In this document: in pieces, positions 33,073 through 42,583 of the stretch
Layout of the letters: each line of letters opens with the position of its first letter
How positions within the stretch are numbered: the first letter of the stretch is position 1
NCBI GenBank assembly: GCA_945882415.1
Contig: CAMCWC010000002.1
Location: forward strand, 248,001-312,000
Direction: 5' to 3'
Source of the DNA: Chthonomonas calidirosea
GTDB taxonomy: Bacteria; Armatimonadota; Fimbriimonadia; Fimbriimonadales; Fimbriimonadaceae
DNA: 64,000 nt
The notes under the pieces: generated by a model
Database searches by the model: none
Seen by the model: only the letters and a program-made list of their open reading frames with translations
Told to the model about the DNA's origin: nothing
Program-made: the position numbers and the translations under genes

Positions 33073-34901
33073 CGGAGGGCTTGAACCTTGATCTCTACGC
33101 GGCGGTTCTTGGCTCGGCCTTCATTGGTCGTGTTTGGCACGATCGGCTGAGTAGAGCCGTGGGCGCGAACCGGGACGCGTCCGGTCGGGAAGAGTCTTGG
33201 GGCTCGCTTATTCAGCCATCGCTGAACCGCAAACGCACGCGCTTCGGATAGCGCCATGTTCGAAGCCGGGTTTCCGACGTTGTCGGTGTGTCCGTGGACT
33301 TCAATGCTGGTCGTCGTACTAACCGCAAGCTCTTGAACGAGCTTTTCCAGAACCGGCTTAGCCGAAGGCTTGAGCACGGCTCGTCCGGTTTCGAATTCGA
33401 TGTTCCAAGCCCGCGAGCTGATTTGCCGCTTGCTGGTCACGGCGCCAGGCTTTGGCGTGGTGACGGCCATTTCGCTGCTTCTCAGGGTCTGCTCGCTGAA
33501 GTTCTGCTCCTGAGCGACGGCCTTGATGTACCGGGTGTCCAAGATGTCCGACGCAGCCGGGTAGCTCGGCATGAGTTCTGGATACTGGGCTTTCACTATT
33601 TCGCCGAACGTGGTGTAAACGCTAGAGAAGATGTTTGCCGATCCGCTGACCAGTCCAAAGAGCAGCATGTTGTCCGCGATGTTGTTGACCGACGATCCGC
33701 CAAGCTCGACCATCATGCCGGTCTTGTCCTTCTCGTAGGTTCCTTTGTAGTAGCGCTCCCAGTAGCTGGCGTCCTGCTCGCCGTAGTTCACGGCGCTGAT
33801 TTCGGCAGCCTTTCGAAGGGCAGCGGAGCTACTTCGGACGGCTTCTCCGCCGACCAAAGCGCCATCGAGCATCTTTACAACAAGATCCTCGTTCTCTTTC
33901 ATCCACTTGTCAATACTGATGACCACGCAGGGCATCTGCGCGTTGTATTCCTTGGTGGAGACGATGGAGACGAGGCCACCTTTCTTGTCGGCAACGTTAA
34001 CGTCGCCGGGGGTCCAGGTTACAACCGCGTCGACCTTGATCGTCTTGGTCTCGCCCGTTCGCTTTCCGTTTCGAACGACGGGTCGCTTTTCGGTGTAGCC
34101 AGAGATGTACTTTTCGCCGGCATCCAGGTAATCGTTCGCGGCCACCCAGTTCAGAGCATCAGGGTCATAAGTCTTTTCGTCCGGGTTGTTCTTGAGGCCG
34201 TTGTCACCAAGCCACTTCATGGCGATGTTCCAGTCGCCGTCTCGCAGGTAGCCGGAAACTACGCCGCCTTTACTGGCAGCGGGGTTGGACGACCAACTCT
34301 TAGGGCCCATGAACTTATCTTCTCCACGCGAGAAGCCGATGGCGCCGACGACTTTCGCCTTGTACTCGGGTCCGAGTTTGCCAAGAGTGTCGTTGAGGCC
34401 AGCGAGGAAGGCGGCACCGCCGTCACCCATGATGGTGACGAAGTGGGTTCCGCGCTCGGGCTGCTTGTTCCCCCGGCTAAGTTCCGTTGCGAAGTCGACA
34501 AGCGCTTCTTGCATCTTCGAAACGTCGTCTTGGCGAGTGAAGTCGATCGCCACGCCGCGCTCGGCCATGAGCGATCCGGTGGTCGTCGCCTTGCCACCGT
34601 TAGCAAAGAAGATGCCCATGTGCGCGTTCCAGGCCCAGTGCATGAAGCGGATGCGGGGTGCGTCGCTGGTGAACTTGTTGGTTCCGGGCAGGGCCAGATT
34701 CTTCACCGAGACCGGAGTTGGCTGGTTGTTGATCTGGGGCAGGTCGGCCTTAATGGGGACCACGGATTCTCGAACGGGAGCCGATGGCACGAGATCGCCA
34801 AGACCTCCGCCGGTGTAGACCTTGTAGGCACCAGCGGCAACTCCAACGACCAAGATTAGAGCAATTACTTTGCCCAAGGGTTTTACTTTAACTTCACTCA
34901 T
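33069..34901 (-). CDS. Substrate-binding protein fused to OmpA peptidoglycan-binding domain
   Basis: A 610-residue protein anchored by one N-terminal membrane helix (about 10-28). Residues 80-440 form a periplasmic binding-protein fold of the PstS/NitT class (RIRFMHWAWNAHMGIFFANGG; WTPGDVNVADKKGGL; VVISIDKWMKENEDLVVKML). Residues 495-610 are an OmpA_C domain with IEFETGRAVLKPSAKP, HGHTDNVG and GRAKNRRVEI, including the Asp and Arg that bind diaminopimelate. The receptor is thus tied both to the inner membrane and to the cell wall. Ligand unknown. The ATG at 34901 is chosen because the upstream frame has no similarity; it heads a five-gene operon. Confidence 0.88.
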   Translation of the reverse strand: MSEVKVKPLGKVIALILVVGVAAGAYKVYTGGGLGDLVPSAPVRESVVPIKADLPQINNQPTPVSVKNLALPGTNKFTSDAPRIRFMHWAWNAHMGIFFANGGKATTTGSLMAERGVAIDFTRQDDVSKMQEALVDFATELSRGNKQPERGTHFVTIMGDGGAAFLAGLNDTLGKLGPEYKAKVVGAIGFSRGEDKFMGPKSWSSNPAASKGGVVSGYLRDGDWNIAMKWLGDNGLKNNPDEKTYDPDALNWVAANDYLDAGEKYISGYTEKRPVVRNGKRTGETKTIKVDAVVTWTPGDVNVADKKGGLVSIVSTKEYNAQMPCVVISIDKWMKENEDLVVKMLDGALVGGEAVRSSSAALRKAAEISAVNYGEQDASYWERYYKGTYEKDKTGMMVELGGSSVNNIADNMLLFGLVSGSANIFSSVYTTFGEIVKAQYPELMPSYPAASDILDTRYIKAVAQEQNFSEQTLRSSEMAVTTPKPGAVTSKRQISSRAWNIEFETGRAVLKPSAKPVLEKLVQELAVSTTTSIEVHGHTDNVGNPASNMALSEARAFAVQRWLNKRAPRLFPTGRVPVRAHGSTQPIVPNTTNEGRAKNRRVEIKVQALR

Positions 34902-35122
34902 TGTAACTGCGGCCCCCACCTGGGTGTCCGCCCAATATACCAACATACGAGTGACCGACCATCGGGGATTCAGTTGAGATAAACGGCGTATGAACTGCCG
35001 CAAATGAAGGCGAATACATACATTGCATGGTAGATAGCTTTTGGATATTTATCTTTTGCGTTATTTGTGGCAAAAAATGCAACCCGTGATGCTTTTGGCG
35101 CGTGATATCAACAGGACCTCTT

Positions 35123-35773
35123 TTGACTTCAAACAATCAGCGCACCCTTGCCCAAATCTTCCGTCACCCCATGACGCACAACCTCACTTGGCGAGATGCC
35201 ATTTCCCTCTTCGAGCACCTTGGTCAAGTGGAGCAAGAGCACAACGGCAACCTGAAAGTCACGATCAATTCTCAACTGACGGTTTTTCACGGCGTTTCCG
35301 CTTCGGATGTCGCAAGCCCAGACCAGGTGAACCAGATGCGACACCTGTTACGGGAGCACGAGAGCCACGACGAGCGGCAGAACGGCCGGCTGCTTTTGGT
35401 GCTGAACTTCCACGAGGGCCGGATCTTTAACCTTGCCGTGGAGACCGCGGAACCAATCGTCGTGCAGCCCCTCGATCCAGACGGCACCAAGGCCCACGTG
35501 CACTCCAACAAGCACGAGGACTCCGGACGAAACGTCCAGCCGAACCACGACGCGTTCTTTGAAGCGGTCTCCGTTCCCCTAGAAGGCGCGAAAGAAGTGA
35601 TTGTCTTTGGCTCAGGAGAAGGCGCAAGCGGCGCGATGCTGCAGTTCTTGCCTTGGCTAGAGCAAGCCCACCCGGCTACTCACAAAGTCGTTTCACGGTC
35701 TGAAACGGTGGATCAAAGCCACATGAGCAACGGCGAGTTGCGGGCGAAAGCGCTCGCTCAGCCCAACGCCTGA
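35123..35773 (+). CDS. Conserved-type protein with HicA-like start and eRF1-like end
   Basis: A 216-residue cytosolic protein. Residues 8-70 (IFRHPMTHNLTWRDAISLFEHLG, GNLKVTINSQLTVFH) look like the small HicA-like double-stranded-RNA-binding fold found in actinobacterial and proteobacterial conserved proteins; the rest (RLLLVLNFHEGRIFNL, HDAFFEAVSVPLEGAKEVIVFGSGEGASGAMLQFLP) has the layout of bacterial eRF1-like domains. Role unknown, perhaps ribosome- or RNA-linked. TTG at 35123 is taken as the start, with AGGA seven bases before; a GTG lies at 35102. Divergent from the SBP-OmpA operon across a 221-bp AT-rich gap. Confidence 0.65.
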   Translation: MTSNNQRTLAQIFRHPMTHNLTWRDAISLFEHLGQVEQEHNGNLKVTINSQLTVFHGVSASDVASPDQVNQMRHLLREHESHDERQNGRLLLVLNFHEGRIFNLAVETAEPIVVQPLDPDGTKAHVHSNKHEDSGRNVQPNHDAFFEAVSVPLEGAKEVIVFGSGEGASGAMLQFLPWLEQAHPATHKVVSRSETVDQSHMSNGELRAKALAQPNA

Positions 35774-35790
35774 GAAGTGTTCCGCGCGGA

Positions 35791-35824
35791 GTCAGGAGTG
35801 AGGTTTTTTGCCTTATCTCCTGAC
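35791..35824. repeat. Imperfect inverted repeat, possible terminator
   Basis: GTCAGGAG (35791-35798) and CTCCTGAC (35817-35824) pair over eight bases; six T lie in the loop rather than after the stem. It is 18 bases after the stop of the preceding gene, so it may end that transcript. Confidence 0.4.
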
Positions 35825-35833
35825 CCCGAACAC

Positions 35834-35839
35834 TATAAT
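35834..35839 (+). promoter_or_regulatory. -10 box of the propeller-protein operon
   Basis: TATAAT, 32 bases before the first propeller gene ATG. TTGCCT at 35808-35813 is a possible but badly spaced -35. Unlike many genes here, this transcript would have a leader, with GAAGG as ribosome binding site. Confidence 0.45.
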
Positions 35840-35871
35840 GGCAACGGGGCCGGAACCCGAAGGTAAGCAAA

Positions 35872-37977
35872 ATGAAACTTGATATTCGAATCGTTGGAAC
35901 CTTTGCGGTGGCTCTTGGCCTGGCGGTCGCGGCTGATGCGCAACTGGACTTCTACGATACGAACGTCGTCTTCACGGGGAACCATGAGCGGCCGCTTTCG
36001 GGGTACGGAAGCGGTGCGTACATCTCACCGGATGGCAAGTTTGTCGGGTTCATGTCCTCGCGACATGGCCTGCGGTACGGCGATCTCCCACTAACCAATG
36101 ATGTTTTTGTGCGCTCATTAACCGGCGGTCAGATTTACGGGATTAGCAAGTTCGCGGGCAAATACTTCCCGGTCCGAATTAATGAGCAGGCACCGGACGT
36201 ACGGGTAATGCCCTCCAATGTGGCCGTGGTCACCTTCTTTTTGGCGGAGTATCCGGTCGCCGGATTGAGCCCCGACCGATACCAGATTTATGCCCATAAC
36301 CGGGAAACCGGGGAGACAAGCTGGGCATCGGTTCCTCCAGCCGGGACCGCAATCTTCGGTTTTTGCAACCCGATCGCCATAGACAACCTCGGCACTCGCC
36401 TGATCTTCACCGCAAGCGAATCGCAGGGTCGGTACGGTATCTATGTTCGCGACTTCACAACCCGAACAACCGTAAGGGTGCACGAGACCGAACGACATGA
36501 AGTTCCGGTATTAGGAGCCAGCGCCAACGGGCTGAACATTCTTTATCGCGACAACTCGGGACTGTCGCTATTCCAAAACGGAGCGACGAAGTCGATTTTG
36601 CCCGCCAGTGGATCGGTGCACAAACCGCACTGGGTGAGCGATGACGGCAAGACCGCCATTTTGGAATCGACCGCCGCCCTCGATCCTCTCGATACCGGTG
36701 GCAACGACCTTTATGTGCTGAACCTTGAAACCAAAATCGGCGTACGGTTGCCGCGCCCGGACACGGAAGTCAGCTTTTGGGCGATTCATGTGAGCAGAAA
36801 CGGGCGCTTCATTGCCGCGGCACCCTACCCAAGTTCCTTCGTGAAGGTTCTGGACCGGACAACGAACAAGTGGACCGACTTTACGCCCTACAACCTTGGC
36901 CAAGAGCATCCCACGTCGATTGCCGTTGATGATTCGGGGAACAACGTGGTAGCCAGCACGTACCCAGGCAACCTGATTTGGCTGAGGCGATCCTCGCGGG
37001 TGCTCCGGAATCTGGACGACATCGGCCAGCCGAACCTGCCGGACGACCTGAATCAGTTTGCGGTCACGCCAGACGAACGGTTTGCGTTTGTGCAAAGCCG
37101 TGACATTTTCCGCGATGGAGTTTTCCGATCAGTTCGGCGCGACTTGACTACGGGCGCGGATGTAGTGGTGCCAAACACGCTGGTGCCCATCGCGGTGAGC
37201 AACAACGGCCGATACGTGCTTGGTCGGGCGGGTTCCCTTGGTGCTCAGCACGTAGACCTGAAACGAGGAGCGATTACACAAATCCGGGGAACTGCAGTTG
37301 GGATGGATGGATCCGGAAACTTGGTGGTGTTCCAAGCAAACGACCAAGTGTGGGTTCGGAATATCTCGCGCGGCGAAGAGTATCTGCTTAGCTACACCAC
37401 AGCGGGCTTGGGAGGAAACGGGCCATCTGGCTCGGCAGTAGTTTCCAACAATGGACGTTACGTCTACTTCACATCGAGTGCCCGGGACTTGGCGGCAGGA
37501 CAACAATTACCGCCGTTTCCGGAAGATTACGTTGACAAGTGTCTGTACCGATGGGATCCGCAAACGAGGCAGACCGAACTTGTATTGGTGCCCCGCTGGA
37601 ATGGAATATGGTTCTGGGGCGTTGAAGGACCACAAGTATCGGCAGACGGGCGATACGTTGCATTTTCTTTTGTTTATTCCGGTCCCGACACGCTCTTCTT
37701 CCCAACCATTTTGGATACCCAGTCCTATCGTTGGAAGCAAGTATTTGGCGGCAGAGACACCCGAATCGTGTCTATTTCACCTGACGGTCAACATGCGCTG
37801 GTAGGAGACGAATATTACAATCCGCTGAAAATCTTCCGTTTTGGTGACGGCAAGATTTCGGAGTTGTTAAACGACTTAACGGATTGGCCTTTGACAGCCG
37901 GTCAAATGACCAACAACCGAAGGGTCTGGCTCGCGCGCTTTGGCGCGATTATTCGGGGCCGTTACGAGTTTCGTTAG
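35872..37977 (+). CDS. Secreted TolB/WD40-like beta-propeller protein, paralogue 1
   Basis: Exported protein of 701 residues with a signal peptide ending at ADAQ. It is built of repeated propeller strands such as ISPDGKFVGFMSS, WVSDDGKTAILES and VSADGRYVAFSF, giving two propellers. No catalytic domain or sorting tail is visible. It is the first of three tandem relatives; paralogue 2 is similar over the whole length, including the start QLDFYDTNVVFTG and the end NRRVWxxxxGAIxRGRYEFR. Role unknown; surface binding or sensing is possible. Confidence 0.82.
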   Translation: MKLDIRIVGTFAVALGLAVAADAQLDFYDTNVVFTGNHERPLSGYGSGAYISPDGKFVGFMSSRHGLRYGDLPLTNDVFVRSLTGGQIYGISKFAGKYFPVRINEQAPDVRVMPSNVAVVTFFLAEYPVAGLSPDRYQIYAHNRETGETSWASVPPAGTAIFGFCNPIAIDNLGTRLIFTASESQGRYGIYVRDFTTRTTVRVHETERHEVPVLGASANGLNILYRDNSGLSLFQNGATKSILPASGSVHKPHWVSDDGKTAILESTAALDPLDTGGNDLYVLNLETKIGVRLPRPDTEVSFWAIHVSRNGRFIAAAPYPSSFVKVLDRTTNKWTDFTPYNLGQEHPTSIAVDDSGNNVVASTYPGNLIWLRRSSRVLRNLDDIGQPNLPDDLNQFAVTPDERFAFVQSRDIFRDGVFRSVRRDLTTGADVVVPNTLVPIAVSNNGRYVLGRAGSLGAQHVDLKRGAITQIRGTAVGMDGSGNLVVFQANDQVWVRNISRGEEYLLSYTTAGLGGNGPSGSAVVSNNGRYVYFTSSARDLAAGQQLPPFPEDYVDKCLYRWDPQTRQTELVLVPRWNGIWFWGVEGPQVSADGRYVAFSFVYSGPDTLFFPTILDTQSYRWKQVFGGRDTRIVSISPDGQHALVGDEYYNPLKIFRFGDGKISELLNDLTDWPLTAGQMTNNRRVWLARFGAIIRGRYEFR

Positions 37978-38003
37978 TTTGGAGTTTGGTGGGTGATAGC
38001 AAT

Positions 38004-40106
38004 ATGAAATTTGTCTGTTGGAAACTAGGGGTGCTTCTCGGGGCGCTGGGCGTTTTTGCCGTTGCTGATGCGCAGCTGGACTTCTACGATACGAACGTCG
38101 TCTTCACCGGTTCGCTTTCGCGGCCATTGGTGGGGCAAGGGAGTGGGGCGTTTATTTCACCGGATGGCAAGTTTGCCGGATTCACGACGACTCGGCATGG
38201 CTTGAAATTTGGAGATATTCCGCAGACGACGGATGTTTTTCTTCGGTCGTTGGGCGGTGGTCAAACCTACGGTTTGAACAAGTTTGCGGGCAAGTACTTC
38301 TCGGTTGAATCGGAGTACCAGCACCTCGCGGTCATGCCCTCGAATCAGGGGCTGGTGAACTTCTTTGTCGTCGAAAACCCGGTGGCGGGACTTAGCACGG
38401 CTCGCACGCAGATTTACGTTCACAACCGGGAGACTGGGGAAACTTCGGTTGCTTCGGTTCCGCCAGCCGGCACCGCGAGTCTCGGTTATTGCGATCCCGT
38501 TGCCATTGACAACCTGGGAACGAGACTGATTTTTACCGGGGCCAAGCCCCAGGATCAGTACGGCATTTACGTTCGTGACTTTGCGACCGGGGCAACCACC
38601 CTTGTTCACGAACCGATTCGCGGCCATCGACCGGTGCTTGGGGTTAGCGCCAACGGGCTCAACATTCTGTATCGAGACGGATCGGGGCTTTCGCTCTTTA
38701 AGAATGGGGTCAAGACACCGATCTTCTCGGCGAGTGCGTCGGTTTACACCCCTCATTGGGTGAGCGACGACGGCAAGACCGCCATTTTGGAATCGACGGC
38801 GGCGCTTGATCCGCTAGACGTGGGCGGGAATGATTTGTACGTTCTCAACCTTGAGACGAAAGTTGGAGTGCGACTGCCACGCCCCACCAACACGGAAGTC
38901 AGCCTGCGGGCCGTGCACGTGAGCCGGAATGGGAGATTCATTGCGGTGGCTCCGTACAGCACCGTGAAGACCCTAGTCTTTGACCGCACGACCAACAAAT
39001 GGACGGACTTCACGCCGTACAACATCGGTCAAGAGTTTCCAGAATCCATCGCCATTGATAACTCGGGGAACAACGTGGTGATGAGCACGTACTACCAAAA
39101 CCCGATGTGGCTTAGCCGATCTACGCGGGTGGCACGGTACTTGGACGATGTTGGTCAGCCGAACCTGCCCGCTGACTTGCAGAATTTCGCAGTGACCCCA
39201 GACGAGCGGTTCGCCTTCGTGCGGAGCCGGGACATTTTCCGCGATGGCGTTTACCGGTCGGTGCGACGAGACATGACCACGGGTGGGGATGTGGTGGTGC
39301 CGAACAACCCGATGCCGATTGCCGTGAGCAATAACGGGCGGTACGTTCTCGGTCGGCCGGATTCCCTCGCAGTTCATCAACACGTGGACCTGAAGCGAGG
39401 GGTGATCACGAATCTGGTCGGCAATCCGGTCGGCATGGATGGAACCGGAAACCTGGTGGTGTTCCTCGCGAACAACCAAGTTTGGGTACGCAACATCTCG
39501 CGCGGCGAAGAGTATCTCCTTAGCTACACCGCAACAGGCTTAGGCGGAAATCGTCCTTCGGGCTCGGCGGTGATCTCGAACGACGGACGCTACGTGTACT
39601 TCACTTCAAGCGCCCGAGACTTGGCGGCGGGTCGGGAGTTACCTTACGAGCCCGAATTCGACGAGGTTGACAAGTCTCTGTACCGCTGGGACTCGCAAAC
39701 GCGCACAACCCAGCTTGTTCTGGTGCCTCGCGGAGAGGATTTGACCTTTGATGGGGTCGAGGGTCCGCAGGTTTCGGCAGATGGCCGGTTCGTTGCGTTT
39801 ACTTATCTGGTGTCTAGTGCGGACAACTTCTACTTCCCGATGATTTTGGACACGCAAACCGGCTCGTGGCAGAAGGTCCCCGGCGGGACGACACGAATTC
39901 TTTCGATCTCACCCGATGGGCAATATGCGTTGATTACCGACGAATTTCGGCTCCGAGTGCTGCGACTGGGTGACGGAAGAGAAGGAATCTTGCTTACGGA
40001 TGAGTACTACGGAACCACGTTTTCCCAAGGACAAATGACGAACAATCGCCGTGTTTGGTTTTCGTTCGCCGGAGCAATTGTGAGAGGTCGTTATGAATTT
40101 CGTTAA
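38004..40106 (+). CDS. Secreted TolB/WD40-like beta-propeller protein, paralogue 2
   Basis: A 700-residue exported protein, a close copy of the gene before it, with the same layout and long identical stretches (YVLNLETK, GKTAILESTAALDPLD). The ATG at 38004 begins the signal peptide and lies 26 bases after the stop of paralogue 1; an open frame continues upstream into that gene and is rejected. Its last 14 bases overlap the start of the third gene. A tandem duplication is clear; function is unknown. Confidence 0.82.
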   Translation: MKFVCWKLGVLLGALGVFAVADAQLDFYDTNVVFTGSLSRPLVGQGSGAFISPDGKFAGFTTTRHGLKFGDIPQTTDVFLRSLGGGQTYGLNKFAGKYFSVESEYQHLAVMPSNQGLVNFFVVENPVAGLSTARTQIYVHNRETGETSVASVPPAGTASLGYCDPVAIDNLGTRLIFTGAKPQDQYGIYVRDFATGATTLVHEPIRGHRPVLGVSANGLNILYRDGSGLSLFKNGVKTPIFSASASVYTPHWVSDDGKTAILESTAALDPLDVGGNDLYVLNLETKVGVRLPRPTNTEVSLRAVHVSRNGRFIAVAPYSTVKTLVFDRTTNKWTDFTPYNIGQEFPESIAIDNSGNNVVMSTYYQNPMWLSRSTRVARYLDDVGQPNLPADLQNFAVTPDERFAFVRSRDIFRDGVYRSVRRDMTTGGDVVVPNNPMPIAVSNNGRYVLGRPDSLAVHQHVDLKRGVITNLVGNPVGMDGTGNLVVFLANNQVWVRNISRGEEYLLSYTATGLGGNRPSGSAVISNDGRYVYFTSSARDLAAGRELPYEPEFDEVDKSLYRWDSQTRTTQLVLVPRGEDLTFDGVEGPQVSADGRFVAFTYLVSSADNFYFPMILDTQTGSWQKVPGGTTRILSISPDGQYALITDEFRLRVLRLGDGREGILLTDEYYGTTFSQGQMTNNRRVWFSFAGAIVRGRYEFR

Positions 40107-42510
40107 GAGCCTGCTAGGTTTGATCGCGTTGTTGCCAGCGGTAGTAGCCGCGCAGAGTTCGTTGCCGGTGCTGATTTCGAAGCGGTTGCCTTCGGCGGGC
40201 TTGGGCGAGAGCCTAAGCGCGCGGTTTGCGACCAACCGAGGGGCTGCGGTGCTTTTCTCGGGCGGTGGCACAAACGCTTCCCTCGACAATGGCAACGTTC
40301 TGAAGCAGGACCTGTACGTCTGGGACCGGATCGCGGGGACGACGGAGCGACTTGGCCTGAAAGAGGCGAGCGGGACGGAGCGTGGGTTCGGCGGAGTGCG
40401 CGCGGTTTCTGATGACTTGCGGTTCATCATTGTCGGTTCGGATGCCGAATTTTGGTCAAGAGATCGGCTTTCCACCGGTTGGAAGCGCGAGTCCAGTCGG
40501 ACCACTTTCCTCAATGGCAAAGACTTCCCCGGAGTGATTTCGCGAGATGGTCGCGTGGCGCAAACTGAGCGCGTCACGCTTGCGAATGGCTACACGATCA
40601 ACCGGCTGCGCATCGGCACCGTGCCCGGAAGCTCGAACGTCGTCCGAATTCCGCTCGGGATCAACGGGGTTCAGCTATCGATTAGATTCGCCCAAATTTC
40701 GAGCGATGGACTCTCGGTTGCCGGGCTTGCGATCGTGCCCGGAAACGAGCAAGTCCGCGCGACCGGATACGTTTTCTGGTACCCGCTGAATCAGCAAGGG
40801 GTCGGAAGACTGATTCCGGTCGAAGCGATGCCGGAGTATCAATCCACCCAGTGCCTTTCTCGAAATGGTCGGTACTTCGCGTTCTACGGCGCATTCGGAA
40901 CGCAATCTCCTTGGCTGCATATCTATGACTTTGTCGAGAACCGCTGGCAGCGCCTTTTCCGCGAGAACCCTTGGGCTTATGACGTTAAAGGGATTCACGC
41001 GATTTCGGACTCCGCGAACCTCGCGACGATGACGTTTTCGCTGAACAGTCAACCGGCCAGAACGTGTACCCAAGAGTTGGCGACCGGTAAAAACTACGGC
41101 AGCACTTACCTTTATGCCGCATGGCCAGATATTCAATCGAGCCCAGCGATCATGAGCCCGGACGGAGAGTACTTGGCCTACCCCGACTACTTGCCACCAC
41201 GCACTGCGCAAGGGTTCATCCTGAATCACCGGCGATCCAACAAGTGGTGGCGTTACGAGAAAGAGTTTGGCGAAGGCGGAATTCCGGGCTACAACCCGAT
41301 CGCAAAGCTGGGTCAATACATTTACGCAACGCCCGAAATGTCGGAGGACGCGACGAGGTTTGCTTGGATATCGAATGCGGATGCAATTGCTCAGGGCGAC
41401 ACCAATCCGCTGAGCGGAAGCGGCGGGTACGACATCTTCTTTAGCGATACCAAAACCGGACGACGAGTCTGCGTCACTGCGGGAGTTACTCCCAATGCAG
41501 AGCTACCACAAATGCGGATGGACTACGCCGGTCGAAAGATTGTCTACAGCACCAACGGATTCTCGCAATTGGCCCGGACCGATGTTTACGTATACGACAC
41601 AGCGACCAATACGCGAAGCATTGTCGCGCTCGATGCGCGTGAGCCCGCGATCTCGGGCGATGGGAAGGTCGTGACTTACGTGCGAGAAACAAACCTTGCC
41701 CGGAAGGTTTATCGGCAGGACCTTGCCCTGGGCATCGAGACATTCGTAGCCGATGGTTGGCGTCCGGAGATGGATGGCACCGGGCTACACATTGCCTTCC
41801 TTGCCCCGCTCGACTCCAATTCCGGTTCTCCTGCCGTGGGTCATTTCCGAGATGGAACCAATGGCCGAGTTTCGAGAATCTTCAGCAGCTCTGCCGGTAA
41901 CTTCAACCGAAGCCTGTTCATCAGTCGAGACGGCACTAAGTTCCTCACTCGCTTCGGCGACTACTACGACCGTCGCGCTCAGCGACGCTTTACTCGGACC
42001 AGCACCTCCTTCGGCTATGCCGACCCGGATCTCAATTACGCCGTTGGTTACGATTACAGCACACGCGAAACGAGCGCGTTCAAAGTCGCCACCGGTCGCC
42101 AGTTCCCGCTCACGGATGCCAAGCGGAATCCCTCGGAGGGATTCAGCGAGCAACCGATCAAGTTGCCGTACATTCAGTACACGACCGACTTTGGGGACTT
42201 CCTGCCGCCGAACATCTATCGAGTGTCTCTCTTCACGACCACCAAACCTTCCGTAGAGTTCTTTGATGTGCCGTTCAAACTCGGCAACACTTCCACAAGG
42301 TTCCGCTGGCGCGGCTACGATGAAGTTTCGTTGCCGGAACGGCTTCTGTACCGATCTCGGTTGAACGGCGGAGCGTGGACCTCTTACACCTACGCCAAGG
42401 AACTCACCATCGGCCCGCCACCATCGGGTCCGTTTTCGGTGGAAGTGCAATCGAAGGATGAAGCTGGGAATGAGTCGGTGCTGGCGAGACTGACTTACGG
42501 CTTCGGCTAG
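40093..42510 (+). CDS. Secreted beta-propeller protein with C-terminal beta domain, paralogue 3
   Basis: An 805-residue exported protein with a signal peptide ending near VVAAQ. The propeller repeats are more distant from the two upstream copies (ISRDGRVAQTE, MSPDGEYLAYPDY, ISGDGKVVTYVRE), and the last 110 residues form an extra sandwich (RFRWRGYDEVSLPERLLYRSR and VEVQSKDEAGNES) like the Y_Y_Y domain of sensor proteins. GAGAGGT before the ATG serves as ribosome binding site inside the end of the previous gene. Same operon; unknown role. Confidence 0.8.
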   Translation: MNFVKSLLGLIALLPAVVAAQSSLPVLISKRLPSAGLGESLSARFATNRGAAVLFSGGGTNASLDNGNVLKQDLYVWDRIAGTTERLGLKEASGTERGFGGVRAVSDDLRFIIVGSDAEFWSRDRLSTGWKRESSRTTFLNGKDFPGVISRDGRVAQTERVTLANGYTINRLRIGTVPGSSNVVRIPLGINGVQLSIRFAQISSDGLSVAGLAIVPGNEQVRATGYVFWYPLNQQGVGRLIPVEAMPEYQSTQCLSRNGRYFAFYGAFGTQSPWLHIYDFVENRWQRLFRENPWAYDVKGIHAISDSANLATMTFSLNSQPARTCTQELATGKNYGSTYLYAAWPDIQSSPAIMSPDGEYLAYPDYLPPRTAQGFILNHRRSNKWWRYEKEFGEGGIPGYNPIAKLGQYIYATPEMSEDATRFAWISNADAIAQGDTNPLSGSGGYDIFFSDTKTGRRVCVTAGVTPNAELPQMRMDYAGRKIVYSTNGFSQLARTDVYVYDTATNTRSIVALDAREPAISGDGKVVTYVRETNLARKVYRQDLALGIETFVADGWRPEMDGTGLHIAFLAPLDSNSGSPAVGHFRDGTNGRVSRIFSSSAGNFNRSLFISRDGTKFLTRFGDYYDRRAQRRFTRTSTSFGYADPDLNYAVGYDYSTRETSAFKVATGRQFPLTDAKRNPSEGFSEQPIKLPYIQYTTDFGDFLPPNIYRVSLFTTTKPSVEFFDVPFKLGNTSTRFRWRGYDEVSLPERLLYRSRLNGGAWTSYTYAKELTIGPPPSGPFSVEVQSKDEAGNESVLARLTYGFG

Positions 42511-42518
42511 GAGAATCA

Positions 42519-42533
42519 CGGGGCCCAGCCCCG
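42519..42533. terminator. GC hairpin after the propeller operon
   Basis: CGGGGC-CCA-GCCCCG directly after the last propeller gene, framed by GAGAAT (42511-42516) and ATTCTC (42550-42555). No T tract; a weak terminator call. Confidence 0.35.
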
Positions 42534-42583
42534 GTTGGCCCCGCAGAACAATTCTCGTACAATGCCGATGTAAGGGCAGAGCA

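Noticed and set aside
33288-34859. 523-residue open frame antisense to the SBP-OmpA gene
   Set aside because: It mirrors codon structure of a well-supported gene on the other strand and shows no domain of its own.
29686-34901. Operon as an ordinary phosphate (Pst) importer
   Set aside because: There is only one permease gene, the ATPase is of NitT/TauT type, no PhoU is present, and the receptor has an OmpA domain.
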